DNA of 64,000 nucleotides, taken from the NCBI GenBank assembly GCA_039621445.1, contig CP154954.1, positions 2,108,001 through 2,172,000 of the forward strand. The letters are read 5' to 3'. This DNA comes from Euglena gracilis. Its lineage: Eukaryota; Euglenida; Euglenophyceae; Euglenales. The position numbers were made by a program, and so were the translations under genes. Positions 10,478 to 21,390 of the stretch are shown one piece after another (within the stretch, counting starts at the first letter, position 1; each line of letters opens with the position of its first letter). A model generated the notes under the pieces. The model did no database searches. It was not told where the DNA came from and worked only from the letters and a program-made list of their open reading frames with translations.

Positions 10478-11040
10478 CCCCCCTCCCAAATATAAAGCCC
10501 CCCCCGGCTTTATATTTGGACGGGATTTCAAGACCCTCAGGGGGGGCTTTATATTTGGGGGGGGGGGCTTTATACTTGGGGGGAGATCAAACTTTTTCGG
10601 GTGGCCTTTATGACCTTCGGCGGCCTTCAATTGTGGCCAAATACCAAATATATGCCAAATTTTTGTTGTGCACCTTCTATTTTTCGCAGAAATTTGCAAT
10701 TATTATCCAAAATGGAGGATCAATGTCGAAAAAAAAGGTGTATCCACCCAAAATGTTTCAACTTTTTCCTGAATGACACCATCATCTGGCTCCCTCATCA
10801 TGGGGGGGCTTTATATTTGGGCGGCAAAACCAAACCCCCTGGGGGGGGGGCTTTATATTTGGGGGGGGGGGGGGCTTTATATTTGGAGGGGAGGTTTACA
10901 GTCAAAGCAAATGAAAATCATGCCGAAAATTTGGTGGAAAAAATGAGGATTAAACCCCCCTCACTTATAAACCCCCCGGGGTTTATACAATCCGGTTTGG
11001 TTGGTCGGCTGAAGGGGGGGTTATAGGTGGGGGGGGTTAC
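10478..11040. repeat. G-tract element with TTTATA words
   Basis: The pattern (G6 to G13) CTTTATATTTGGG, in both orientations, recurs at about 10495, 10540, 10565, 10805, 10850 and 10873. A related TTATAAACCCC form is near 10965-11030. The middle (10620-10790) is ordinary AT-rich DNA. The arrangement suggests an element whose ends are G-tract/TATA arrays, but exact termini are unclear. Confidence 0.6.
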
Positions 11041-11770
11041 AGGTCCCGGAATTGTTGGTGAAAATCTGACCCCTCAAAATGACCCCGCTCCCAGCCAGAC
11101 TGGGGAACCTCTGGGGGGGGGGGGTGCAGTGGAAATGAAAAAAATCCCCAGATCGACGAAGCCAGGATAGACCAGGAAAAAAATTGGCGCAACCCAAAAA
11201 TTGTCGAAAAGGAATGATCAGAAAAGGTCAAAATGATGTTTTTTTTGTGGGGTTTTCTAGACTTTTCCCTGGAAAAAAAAAGCCTGAAAAATCCCCACCC
11301 AGCTGGATTTTGGCAAGGTGCCAGTTTTTGGGATCAGCCAGGTCTAGCCCAGCAGCTGGTAGGACGATGCCTGCCCCGCCCCCAGCACCCACTGAGGGAA
11401 TTCAGCTTGCATATTTTTCCAACCAGCACATTTTTCCACCTGGCTACTCCCCCTCCTCTTTCTGGGAATCCTTAAAAAAGGAAATTCCTGGTGGGAGGAA
11501 GCAACGTGGATAAAAAAAAGCAAAATCGATGTCAAAAAAGCACGATTTTTATAATTTTGCTTTTTATTGGCCAAAAAAAGTCAAAGATTACAAAAAGGGA
11601 GGAAAGCTAGGTCCAAAATGAGGAGTTTTTCGAATTCGAAAACATTTTCCAGCAGAAAGAAAAAAATCGCTGGGAAACGCAAAAAAAGGTGAGAAAAAAC
11701 AAAAAAAAACTGCATATTTTTCAGAAATAAAAAATACACAAAAAAATCAAGAAAAAAACACCCCCATGTC
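11041..11770. other. Unassigned, possible terminal exon at 11390-11513
   Basis: A plus-strand frame ending at 11513 reads PTEGIQLAYFSNQHIFPPGY then SPSSFWESLKKEIPGGRKQRG and a stop, which could be a last exon. The rest is A-rich and uninformative. Confidence 0.2.
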
Positions 11771-11880
11771 CCACCCAGCAGTGTAATGCATCAACCTTCT
11801 ATTGCAAAAAACTTGGAGGAGAAAAACTCAAAATTGGCAACTGTGCAGGTCTTCGTCTACATACGAAAGAACAGAAAACC

Positions 11881-11955
11881 AGCCCACACACGCACGCACG
11901 CACGCATGCCGCACACATGCACAGCACAACACACGAACTTACACACGCACACATG
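11881..11955. repeat. CGCA-rich microsatellite
   Basis: A short ACGC/CACA array, similar in kind to the tract at 2905-3118. Confidence 0.8.
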
Positions 11956-12013
11956 TGGCAAAAGATGACACCATCAGTGCAGAACCTTTGATCGGTTGGA
12001 TTCTTTAATTGGT

Positions 12014-12080
12014 TTCTTTCCTGTAGGGGTCATCTCTAAGATAGCGTGGAAGATACCAGGGGTGTCTTCCACTACCAGCG
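12014..12080 (-). CDS. Terminal exon of minus-strand gene
   Basis: A likely acceptor (TTACCGCTGGTAG) is followed on the minus strand by a frame reading GRHPWYLPRYLRDDPYRKET and N, then a stop. Upstream on the same strand, about 60 bases away, lies another exon of the same look (12130-12162, continuing beyond the MITE at 12598-12650). Product unknown. Confidence 0.35.
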
Positions 12081-12162
12081 GTAAAAAAGAGAAAAGACAC
12101 CGTGGAGAAAGAGATAAGAAATAGTTGGTGATTTCCCGTTACTTCGTCTCCCATATCCGGAC

Positions 12163-12597
12163 CAGGCTTTTGCTTAAGGACCCCCGGGGGGGGGGGGTAC
12201 TGGCTAGCCAATTGGCTAGACACTGGAAAAAATGGACTAGCTAGACCCCCTCCCCCCCCGGGGGGGGGGCCAGGGGTCCCCCCACTGGGAAAAAAAGTTC
12301 CTCCGGCGCTGCGCGCTGAGGTGGAAATGAGGATTTTAATAGGTTTTGGGCTGATTTTGTTCGAAAAAATTCCCAAAAAATGGCCAAAAACGGGCATTTT
12401 TGGACATTTTTGGGGCCCAAAAAAGTTCCGGCGCTTCGCGCCGGTCACTGGAAAAAAAAAATTCCACTAGCTAGCCCTGCTAGCAGACCCCCCCCCAGGG
12501 GGGGGGTCTGCTAGCAATCCCACTAGCCAAATTTGGACTAGCTGCAGTCCAGCCCCCCCCCCCCAGGGGGTACTGCAATCCCTTAAGCAAAAGCCTG
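12163..12597. mobile_element. hAT-type MITE, CAGGCTTTTGCTTAAGG family (copy 1)
   Basis: Perfect 17-base inverted ends (CAGGCTTTTGCTTAAGG) and a perfect 8-base target duplication ATCCGGAC (12155-12162 and 12598-12605) define it exactly. The inside has G/C runs, CTAGC palindromes and GGCGC hairpins, and no gene. A second copy, in reverse orientation, is at 54001-54357. It sits within an open minus-strand exon: the flanks read TWVEATGCSPD on one side and MGDEVTGNHQ on the other, in one frame if the element and one target copy are ignored. Confidence 0.93.
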
Positions 12598-12605
12598 ATC
12601 CGGAC

Positions 12606-12650
12606 TGCATCCTGTGGCCTCAACCCACGTTCCAAACGCTTGGGCGGTAG
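12606..12650 (-). pseudogene. Exon split by a MITE
   Basis: The minus-strand frame AQAFGTWVEATGCSPD runs up to the target duplication and continues beyond the MITE as MGDEVTGNHQ. The insertion adds 443 bases, which breaks the frame. Unless spliced out, this allele would be null. Further upstream exon candidates lie in the duplicated unit at 12785-13300. Confidence 0.35.
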
Positions 12651-12784
12651 AAGTCATCCTGTGGGAAAAAGTAAATGTCAGCCAAAAAAAATATAAAACC
12701 AGTAAAAAGATTAGCGGAGCAAAACACTTGAGAATGATTTTGAAAGTGCCAGGAGCAAGTTCATAAAATGAAGAGGGATAAAAC

Positions 12785-12870
12785 CTATGTGGCACTAAGG
12801 TGCCAAGCTGGTATGTAACAAAGCAGGTACTCCAAGCGTTGCGGGGTCAGCCAAAGGTCAGAAGAAACTT
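12785..12870 (-). CDS. Candidate exon
   Basis: After a possible acceptor (ACTTCACAAG) the minus-strand frame reads SSDLWLTPQRLEYLLCYIPA and WHL. It begins at the edge of the tandem duplication. No family recognised. Confidence 0.3.
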
Positions 12871-14450
12871 GTGAAGTTAGCCATAAATGAAAGGTGGAAA
12901 TACTCATAGTGAACCTATTTAAAGGTATCCCAAAATACAATTTGAAAATTCCGTGAAAACTAATCTCAGACGAAATACTCCTGGAAACAACGGACAATAA
13001 AAGATAGGTATGGACGAGGGGCTGTGTTGACACAAAACTATATCTGCCCCATCTCCAGCACTCTCCTCGAAGGGGGGACAACATTTTTATGACCTCCAAT
13101 AATAGAAGTTGGGCAAGGGAACTCAAAACTTAACACAAAAACGAAAAGGGGGAAGAGGGTTATGTTGGTGCGATACCCCCAAAAAAGAGATTTCATTGAG
13201 TGAGCTTGCTTAACAATGGAATGCAAAAGCGCTGTGAAGACACGCGATATGCCCAGGGATTGATGGGAAGCCTTGGGAGGGGGGGGTTGGCCCCCCTTCC
13301 CGACACGGAGGGCCCCCATCCCTTCTATTTCGAAAATGACATGGGCCCGGAAAATTTTCGGTTTCGCGGACTGGCAAAGGGCAAAAAAATGTACGGAAAT
13401 CGCTGATTTTCTTTGAAAATAAATCCAAAAAGGCTCATTGTTTGAACATTTTTTGTGGAAATATGGAAATCACTAAAACATCAAAAAAAAATGGGAAAAT
13501 GCTCAAAAGTGAGGGAAAAGGGCGTTCATTTTCCGGTGCAAAGGGCCGGAAGAAAACTTTTCGCTATTTTTGGAACCTGCCGAAGAGGGGGGGTCCGGAC
13601 ACCCCCTCCCAACATCGAGGATGGGGGGGTCTGGACTCCCACCTACCACCTTACCTTAACTTGTGAAGTTAGCCATAAATGAAAGGTGGAAATACTCATA
13701 GTGAACCTATTTAAAGGTATCCCAAAATACAATTTGAAAATTCCGTGAAAACTAATCTCAGACGAAATACTCCTGGAAACAACGGACAATAAAAGATAGG
13801 TATGGACGAGGGGCTGTGTTGACACAAAACTATATCTGCCCCATCTCCAGCACTCTCCTCGAAGGGGGGACAACATTTTTATGACCTCCAATAATAGAAG
13901 TTGGGCAAGGGAACTCAAAACTTAACACAAAAACGAAAAGGGGGAAGAGGGTTATGTTGGTGCGATACCCCCAAAAAAGAGATTTCATTGAGTGAGCTTG
14001 CTTAACAATGGAATGCAAAAGCGCTGTGAAGACACGCGATATGCCCAGGGATTGATGGGAAGCCTTGGGAGGGGGGGGGGGTTGGCCCCCCTTCCCGACA
14101 CGGAGGGCCCCCATCCCTTCTATTTCGAAAATGACATGGGCCCGGAAAATTTTCGGTTTCGCGGACTGGCAAAGGGCAAAAAAATGTACGGAAATCGCTG
14201 ATTTTCTTTGAAAATAAATCCAAAAAGGCTCATTGTTTGAACATTTTTTGTGGAAATATGGAAATCACTAAAACATCAAAAAAAAATGGGAAAATGCTCA
14301 AAAGTGAGGGAAAAGGGCGTTCATTTTCCGGTGCAAAGGGCCGGAAGAAAACTTTTCGCTATTTTTGGAACCTGCCGAAGAGGGGGGGTCCGGACACCCC
14401 CTCCCAACATCGAGGATGGGGGGGTCTGGACTCCCACCTACCACCTTACC
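12866..14450. repeat. 792-bp tandem duplication
   Basis: Copy 1 is 12866-13655 and copy 2 is 13658-14450. The copies are nearly identical. The clearest difference is the length of one G run (8 versus 11 Gs, near 13281 and 14071). Each copy carries the same minus-strand exon candidates (ALLHSIVKQAHSMKSLFWGY and a stretch near VSTQPLVHTYLLL). The duplication is therefore recent and would repeat these exons in the gene. Confidence 0.93.
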
Positions 14451-14687
14451 CCTGGGGGGGGGTGTCCAACTCCCACCACCCACCTCAAAAACGAAGGGTT
14501 TCCCATCTATCCGTGGATATGCCACCAAATTCCACCCTTCAGAAACTCAGAATAAAGTAGGCTCAGCCATTTTGCCTTTGGGCTATAATTGGTGATGCTT
14601 ACTGTGCCGTAGTGGAAAAGACGGGCAAAAAAAGTGGACCGTTTTCCAAACTACACATTGGAAGGAAAAGAAACGCAGACAGTTGGG

Positions 14688-14826
14688 TCAAGAGTGACAT
14701 TTGTTTGACTTGCTTCTTGCGATCATCTTCTCTGCCTCCAGCAGACGTTTCAGGTTCTCCTTCAGCTCTTCCTTGGTAACCTTCTTGTCCTGGTTGGGGT
14801 CAAGACCAGGCTGTCTTTTGTTTTTC
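14688..14826 (-). CDS. EF-hand protein, last exon
   Basis: On the minus strand an acceptor (TTTTTAGTTCCAG) opens a frame with the calcium-binding loop DPNQDKKVTKEE. It has D, N, D at loop positions 1, 3, 5 and E at 12, as in a canonical EF-hand, followed by the helix LKENLKRLLEAEKMIARSKS and a stop. EF-hands bind calcium in regulatory or buffering proteins. Upstream exon candidates on the same strand at 14937-15055, 16011-16076, 16150-16290, 17040-17195 and 17830-17977 may belong to one gene, but I cannot prove the linkage. Confidence 0.55.
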
Positions 14827-14936
14827 CTGGAACTAAAAAGGAAAGTTTTTAGTTCCTTTTTAGTTAAGGAAAGGACAAAGCACACGACTTGGACACTGTC
14901 AGGTGGGAAGGGAATAAAAAAAAGCCTGTTCTAATG

Positions 14937-15055
14937 TCTGCTCCACCCAAACACGAAGTTGAGAACGATCGAAAGAGGCCCTGAAACAGTAGAGCCACGA
15001 GTTCGGGACGGGTTCAAAATATTGGGAAATACAAAGAATCATGTACCCTGGGAGT
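14937..15055 (-). CDS. Candidate exon upstream of the EF-hand exon
   Basis: The minus-strand frame reads GYMILCISQYFEPVPNSWLY then ASFDRSQLRVWVEQTLEQ. CAG-type acceptors precede both halves (GGGACTCCCAG and CTGTTTCAG), so the true exon may be the shorter second half. Family unknown. Confidence 0.3.
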
Positions 15056-15345
15056 CCCTTGACCAAAGAAAAAAATGAGAGGTTGAAATTAGATGCCGAA
15101 AAATGGATGTTGGAGGGGGTGTCCGGACCCCCCTTCTCGGCAGGTGCCAAAAAATAGCGAAAAATTTTCTTCCGGCGCTTTGCACCAGAAAATGAACATA
15201 AAAACGCCCTTTTCCCTCAAGTATATTTCCCTTTTTTTTTGATGTTTTAGTGTTTTCCACGTAAAAAATGTTCAAATAATGAATATCAAAACTGCCAAAG
15301 GTTGTGCAAAAATGAAAAGTTTGTGGAATTTTGGTGACACCCCTT

Positions 15346-15719
15346 CAGACTTTCAATTAGTGCGCCGCGGCAAACTTCGCCGCGGCGCAAACTTCGCCAC
15401 GGCACACTAAATTAAAGTCTTTGCCGCGGCACAAAAAAAAATCCGCAGTGCACACGGCGCACAATCAAATTTTTGCCGCGGCACACCCGCGGCGCACCAA
15501 CAACGCACCGCAGTGTACCAATGACGTTCCAGCGATAATTGGGATGGCTATGCCGCGGCGCTGCCGCGGTGGACGCGGCGCACAGAAAGAAATCATCCGC
15601 GGCGCACACGGTCACAAAATTTCTGGTGTCGCGCCAAAATAGCGAAAAATTTCTTCCGACTAATCTCCGCTTGGGCACAGAAAAAAAAAAAATTCCGCAG
15701 CGCACTAAATGAAAGTCTG
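15346..15719. mobile_element. hAT-type MITE with CCGCGG repeats
   Basis: It has inverted ends of about 25 bases (CAGACTTTCA, then TTAGTGCGC, 2-3 mismatches) and a perfect 8-base target duplication CACCCCTT (15338-15345 and 15720-15727). The interior repeats GCCGCGGCGCAC-type words, and a third, internal copy of the end sequence lies near 15400-15425. Non-coding. Confidence 0.9.
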
Positions 15720-16010
15720 CACCCCTTCGTGTTTCTTTGCAAATTCATAAAGCTCCTCTTAAAAAAAAAATCCAAAAAAGGTGCTTGGTGTAAAATGGCA
15801 AATTGAAAAATAACCCCTCACTCAAAAAACACACGTATTTTGATACTCGCATGCATACAAGACATGTTGAATGTTTAATCAATCATAATCCATTTCGATC
15901 CCTGACAAAATGCCCGAGGGAAACGAAATGAGTTTCGCAATGCCATGATGAGAAACATAAAAGTGGTGCAGAATCATCCAAAAGCACTGCACCTTCCCCC
16001 ATTCTCACCT

Positions 16011-16076
16011 TAACCTGAGGCTTTGATGTCCCTCTCTCTCCCCATTGTGCAACCTTCTCAACCAAAGTGGCACTGC
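16011..16076 (-). CDS. Candidate exon
   Basis: On the minus strand TTTTTTTTCAAGCAG forms a strong acceptor. The frame ATLVEKVAQWGERGTSKPQV ends at AAG followed by GTGAGA, a near-consensus donor. It is short but well formed. Family unknown. Confidence 0.35.
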
Positions 16077-16149
16077 TTGAAAAAAAAACCTTGAGAATGG
16101 AGACATGCAATGGCATTGTTTCTCAAAAAACTAGATTTTTTTAAAAAAG

Positions 16150-16290
16150 AAAAGATATTGAGAACACCACCCATTGACAGTTGAGGATTTCTTGAACGTT
16201 ATTCCAAAATGCTCTCACTTCAACTGAACTTTGACAAATCTCGATTGCGACATTTGATTTCCACTTTTCATCGTTTAATTTGGTCAGTGG
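16150..16290 (-). CDS. Candidate exon
   Basis: The minus-strand frame reads LNDEKWKSNVAIEICQSSVE then VRAFWNNVQEILNCQW. It may end at GG followed by GTGGTG, with a short intron of about 90 bases to the exon at 16011. Composition is clearly protein-like. Family unknown. Confidence 0.35.
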
Positions 16291-17039
16291 TCCACAGTGC
16301 TGATTTTGTCCTGGTTTTTTCATTGGAATTTTTTGTGCTTTTGTGGAGGAATTTCATTCTTTCTTCGGATTTTGCGATTGTTTTATTGTGAAATTATTTC
16401 ACCTTAGTGTCAGGACCAGGGTGTCGGGATGGTGGATGCTTTGGATGAGGGGCAGGCCCTTGTCATATTCGCCATTCACATGACAAGCAAGGGACGGAAT
16501 TTTTTTGGAATGGCCTAAAAAGTGGTATGGAAAAAATTGGCAGAGCCGAATCCTGCCAAATCTGTATCCACCGTTTTCTTGGCCGACACTGCCAAAATTT
16601 TCTGCATTTTTTCGGAAACTTTTGAATATTGCGCCTGTTTTCAATGAAATTCATTCAAGAAAACAATCGGCATGCATTTTTTCCACGTTTTTTTTTTTGC
16701 TGGAAAAAACGCCAAATATTCCACCGTTTTTGGCCTTAACCGCCAATTTTTTTGTCTCCAATTCCCTTGCCCCCCCCCCCCCCGTGGAAAAAAATCATTT
16801 TGTCCGCACAATTGTCACGATTTTTGGGAATTTTTGCAGTTTTGATTTTTGGTATCCGGTTCGATCCCGGCAGCCCTGGGACCCCATGGGGGGGGGTCAG
16901 CTAGCAGCCTTTTCCCAGCCAACCCAAATTTTCCAGCTTTGAGCTGGATCCCCCCAGGGGGTCTATCTATGCTATTCGTGAGTTTGGGGGGGAGGGTGCA
17001 GAAGAAAATTCCAAGCATGGCCTAAAATGAGACAGGGGT

Positions 17040-17195
17040 AAAAAAGCGAAGTTGTTTCATGGACAAAGAAACCCATCTCTGATCTAGACTCATCTCGAAT
17101 GATGAAATACCCGCTGTGATGGTAGTTCTTCACAACGTAGTCAATGGTGCTCCTCATGAGGATTTCGTATTCGTAATCACACCATTGCTGATTAT
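17040..17195 (-). CDS. Candidate exon, aromatic-rich
   Basis: The minus-strand frame reads NQQWCDYEYEILMRSTIDYV then VKNYHHSGYFIIRDESRSEM and GFF. It is one of the most protein-like stretches here. The exon ends are uncertain. It may belong with the EF-hand exons on either side. No family recognised. Confidence 0.4.
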
Positions 17196-17790
17196 TTGAT
17201 GCACAGGGCTATGTTTGAAAAACAAATGCAAAAAAAACGCCGTTTCTTGATGGAAGGTTTTTCACAAATAGCTTCTCTCCACATGAACAAACTTCGGGAT
17301 GGTATTAAGACCTGTTCTCAGAAACGTTGCCCCAGTGCAGAAAAACAAAACCTTGTGAGAAAAAAGTCCAGCATCTGGGAAAAAGATGCAAATTCGAAAA
17401 AGAGAAAGAGCAAAAACCGGGATAATTCAAATCTCACGGCTGGGCACAGGCTTCTGTGTACCAACCCCGGCGGGTCTTGCCCCAAGTACCCAGCCAGACT
17501 TCTTTTTAAATGCGCACCTCCAGGGGGGGGCTGTGGGCAGACAGCGGGGGGGGGGGGGCACTTTTGACCCCGGGGGGTCGGGTTTTGGGGTTGGTAGTGC
17601 TAAAGCAACCCCCCCCCTGTGCCGAAAGCCATTTTCAAGGGAAAACTGGCTGGGTTAAGCACCAGGGTCCAGAACCGACAGGTGTAGCTGTGATGGCTTT
17701 TGTGATTAAAAAAAAACTGGCCTCTTTACAACTTTGAACTTTGAATTCTTTCCTAAAAAAAAATGCCCATTTCGGCAAATCTTTTCAAAA
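17196..17790. other. No supported gene; G/C-run element at 17460-17670
   Basis: A-rich DNA, then a GC-run segment resembling the MITE interiors (ACCAACCCCGGCGGG at one side, GGGTTAAGCACCAGGG at the other). Inverted ends and target duplication are not convincing. Confidence 0.3.
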
Positions 17791-17829
17791 AGCGTCACAG
17801 ACAAAAAAGCAAGTTATGTATTGGGCCCA

Positions 17830-17977
17830 AATTATTATACAGCTTGAATTCGCTCGTTTTGAGCCATTTTGACCAAGTCGAAGCTTTGGTAGCATGGTGG
17901 GAAGAAGAGCATTGAGCAAGGGTGTATTTCTGACCCTCCAAAACGCCATTTCCATCCGTGTGGAGCTTGTTGAACAT
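17830..17977 (-). CDS. EF-hand-like exon, degenerate loop
   Basis: The acceptor CAGTCTTTCTTCCTCAG opens MFNKLHTDGNGVLE on the minus strand, the pattern of an EF-hand helix plus loop. Loop position 1 would be H rather than D, so calcium binding may be lost. Downstream, another frame reads YQSFDLVKMAQNERIQAV and a stop (17835-17895), suggesting a short intron or a frameshift between them. Confidence 0.4.
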
Positions 17978-18029
17978 CCTGAGGAAGAAAGACTGAAGCC
18001 CATTCATTACAACAAAATGCAGACACACA

Positions 18030-18930
18030 GGGGGGATCTGTAATCCACTACCAGGTCCCCCCTTGGAGCAGAGTTCCCCCCAGCCTCTCCAAAACCACAG
18101 GTGGCGGAGAAAAAAAAACATGCAAAAACGCTCTTTCTGAACATAATTGACCCCACCACCCAGGTGTTTCACAAGCACCCTCAAAAATTTTGCCACCCAT
18201 GGGTCATTTAAGGAGGGGGTATGGGGGGACCCATTTTGGCTGTAAGTACCTTCAATGGCCAAAATGGTCCATTGGAGGGGGGGGACAAATCTTCTCTTGG
18301 CCAAATCAAAGTATCTTCAAAGTATAATTTGGTGAATGAATTGATGCGGTGGGTTTGTTTTGACAAATTAAAAAAACCTTCTTTGAAAAAAATCACTAGA
18401 GGCGACAAACACAATTGTCGGACCCGGCTGGACAGTTGTCGGACCCAAAATTTTTGTTGGCCCCCGCGGTGCAGGAAATGGACTGTGCTATAGAGCCCCC
18501 AGGGACATGAATAGTCAACCCCCCGACCCGTGAATTTTTGACCCTGATGGACATTTTTGGGGGAATCCTGTCTTGGAGAACTGATTGAAAAAGAACGTGG
18601 CCCCCGGCTCACACCCAAACCGGTGTCTGGGACACAGTTCTCGATGTGGATACCTTGCAGGGGGGGGGATTGATGTTGGAGGACTTCGGAAAAATTGTGG
18701 GAAAATTGCGGAAAAATTGCGGTATTTGCAGTTTTGGGAATATGTATACCTCGGCTGCAGGGGACTGAGAAAAATTTCATAAATTTGGTCATTTTGCAAC
18801 ATTGGTGTATATTTTGAACTGTCTCACACTATTTCCAAAAAAAGGTCCAAAAACATAGTTTTTGTAGTTTTGGGAACATGCTGATTTTAGAAATATTTAA
18901 TTTGTCGGGAGGTGCTGGCTGGAAAATAAG
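18030..18930. other. Unassigned stretch
   Basis: A minus-strand frame is open over 18208-18792 but is rich in P, G and F runs and has no recognisable domain. I treat it as unproven. Confidence 0.2.
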
Positions 18931-19014
18931 TTGCTGGTTGGCTGGCTGGACCCTGGGTCGGGGGGGGGGGGCAGGGTCCCTTCGACTCAAGAAAAACCCT
19001 TGTTGCAACTGACT

Positions 19015-19233
19015 GGTCTCTTAAAATGTTTGGTCAAACCCCACATGGGTTTGCACATGCTGAAAAATTGTGGGCATTCACAAAAAAGTTCACTTCTATC
19101 ATGTGTGGGCAGGGTGTGGCAAGCACAAAGACATCACTTGAACATATCCTGGGGCATAAAGCCAACAAAAATTTGCCAGAATGGGAGACATTTAACAGTC
19201 GAGTCTCACACAAAGTGGCCAAGGGGGCTCAAT
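19015..19233 (+). CDS. Candidate exon next to a MITE
   Basis: The plus-strand frame reads FGQTPHGFAHAEKLWAFTKK then GHKANKNLPEWETFNSRVSH and KVAKGAQ. It ends immediately before the MITE at 19236. Without the insertion the frame would stop at the TGA two codons later. Product unknown. Confidence 0.3.
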
Positions 19234-19235
19234 GT

Positions 19236-19551
19236 CAGGCTGTTTTTCACCAACCCTGGGGGGGGGGGGGGGGGGGTCCGGAGTGCCCTTTGGTGCCTGC
19301 CCAGGCAGGCACTACCCCCCCGGGGGGGGTCGGATTTTGGCCTGTGCCCAGGAACTTTCCTCAGAAAATAGGCCATAATCCTTGAAAAAAGGCCTTGTAT
19401 GAGCACTCTGGCGCCTTCGGCGCCGGAATGCCTGGTGGGCACTTTTGGCCGTGTCCCCGGGGGTCAGACTTCTGTGCCTTGGAGTGCCTGCCCAAGCAGG
19501 CACCGCCCCCCCCCCCGGGGTGGGGTCGGCACACGACTAAAATACAGCGTG
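19236..19551. mobile_element. hAT-type MITE, CAGGCTG family (copy 2)
   Basis: Same structure as 5741-6052: CAGGCTGTTTTTC at one end, AAAATACAGCGTG at the other, internal GGCGCC-TTC-GGCGCC hairpin and G/C runs. It is flanked by CTCAATGT and CTCAATGA (7 of 8 identical). Confidence 0.78.
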
Positions 19552-19945
19552 CTCAATGAAAATGACTATCAGGGCCTAAAACTCTCGTCCACCAGGGATC
19601 AATAATTGTGGCCGGGGGGGTTCTTAGGAAGGTGTCCGCAAGGGACAACAAAACTTGGCCGGGAGGGATCTTCATTTGTCCGAAATTCCCTACTCGGGTG
19701 TCCGCTAGCTAGGGAAAAAAACGTCAAAAAGTGGAAAGCACTTCATTGAACAGCCTGAAAGAATTTCTGAACAACATTTCAAATCCTACACAGTTCTTTG
19801 AACATCAAAGGTGCAAAAATGCCAAAACAAAAAATGAAGCAGAAAATTTTATTTTTGGACTATTTTCGGGCATAATGGCCCACAACTTGCAGGAATGGTC
19901 GAAATCATGCATTGGAAAAGAATTTTAATTAAAAAAATCCCATGA

Positions 19946-20253
19946 TACCATGCCCCCCCCATACACCATCCCCCATACCCCGGCTAACGCTAGCCCGTGT
20001 ATGGGACAAGATCGGGGGGGGGGGGGACAAGATCGGGGATATCAACAAATTTCCTTTAGCGAATCCTGGCCCGGACCCTTTGGCCGGGTATGGGGCAAGG
20101 TCGGGGGGCCTCCCGGGAGCCAAAATCCCGGGGGGGGTCTTACATGGGGGGGTCTTATATGGGGGGGTCGGTCCCGGCCAAAGGGCCAGCCTTTGGTCGG
20201 CCAGGGGGGGGGGTCTTATATGGGGGATGTCTTATTGGGGGGGGGGCATGGTA
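19946..20253. mobile_element. G-tract element with TACCATGC ends (copy 1)
   Basis: It starts TACCATGCCCCCCC and ends with the inverse, GGGGGGGCATGGTA. Inside, GTCTTATATGGGGGG words recur. No target duplication is evident. A second element with the same ends is at 24906-25378. Confidence 0.55.
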
Positions 20254-20459
20254 CTCATTGCTTTGCAATGAACATTATGTGTTTTTATTATTAAAAAAAT
20301 CAGAAGATCAAAATAATGAAAAAAAAAGCCAAAAGAATGCAAAAAAAAAACCTTGTCAACTATCCAAAATTGCAAACACAACCTTCTGCAATCCATATTT
20401 TGGATTTCAGGTGGTGGCAGCATCCCTTGGCCAAAGCAAAGACACTGGGGTACCTTCGT

Positions 20460-20880
20460 TTAGAGGACCAGATATAAATCCTGTGCAATCATCAAAAAAC
20501 ATGTGAAAAAATCATTCTTGACGCAGCTTCGGCTGGCAAAGATAGAAAGTACCCCCCCCCCTGCATGGACCCATAAAACTGCCCGGGGGCACCCCAGATT
20601 CCACCCACCCAATTGGTGGGTTGGGGTGGCCCCAAAAGTAACAAAAGCAGTCTCCTGTACTGTCCGAGCATGGCAAAAATTGAAAAAATGAGCTGTTTCC
20701 CGGGCCCATTGCATACTTGTCAACAAGTTTGTCGCATGATCCTTCCTTTGAGTCAATGCGTTTCAGCAAACTGTCACCTTGGCCCATACAAGAGTGACTG
20801 TGTGAGAAAACAAACATGAAAAGCTGAAAAGCGATCCAAGGATGGATATCGGATATTGCGTCCGGAAAAATCGGAAATTA
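20460..20880. other. No firm gene
   Basis: A minus-strand frame near 20700-20800 reads MGQGDSLLKRIDSKEGSCDK then LVDKYAMGPG and may be an exon. Evidence is composition only. Confidence 0.2.
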
Positions 20881-20889
20881 TCGGGGGGG

Positions 20890-21390
20890 GGCGTTATGCA
20901 CGTTTTCCTTGTTTTTGGCCCGTTTTGTCATGGAATTAGGAATCTCCAACCCCCAAAATTTGGGGGGGAAATGAAACCATAGGAATGAAGTTGGGAGTTC
21001 TGCACCAAAGGAGGAATCACCAACCCCAAATTTCAGAATTTCACCCCAAAATGGCTGAAATGGCCCAAAATAATTCAAAATGGTCCAAAATGGGCAAACG
21101 GTCCAAAAACAGCCAACATAAGCCCGAAGTAACCCAAATTGGGCCAAAACCGGCCCGAAGTGGCCAAAATTGCCCAAAATGTCCTGAAGTGCTTTAGAGA
21201 TGCCCAAATGTGCTCAAAACAGCCCACAATGAACCCCCCCCCCAAAAAACGCCCAGAAGGCCTCCGGGGGTCCATTTCGTCTGGCCGACACTTCTGGAAA
21301 TAATGTACGTTTTCTTGAGATATATAATCCCATCTTTGACCGAAGATCTCACCGCGGAAATGACAGAGTCGAAACTAGGGGTGTTGGCTA
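20890..21390. other. Low-complexity NCCCAAAAT-rich region
   Basis: The words GGCCCAAAAT and GGCCGAAGT recur through 21040-21200, giving spurious open frames. No gene is supported. Confidence 0.4.

Noticed and set aside
16850-16880. tRNA-like T-arm GGTTCGATCCC
   Set aside because: No acceptor, D-arm or anticodon stem in the right places upstream, so a chance match.
16880-16970. Possible MITE remnant with CAGCTAGCAG and GAGCTGGATCC
   Set aside because: No matching inverted ends or duplication.
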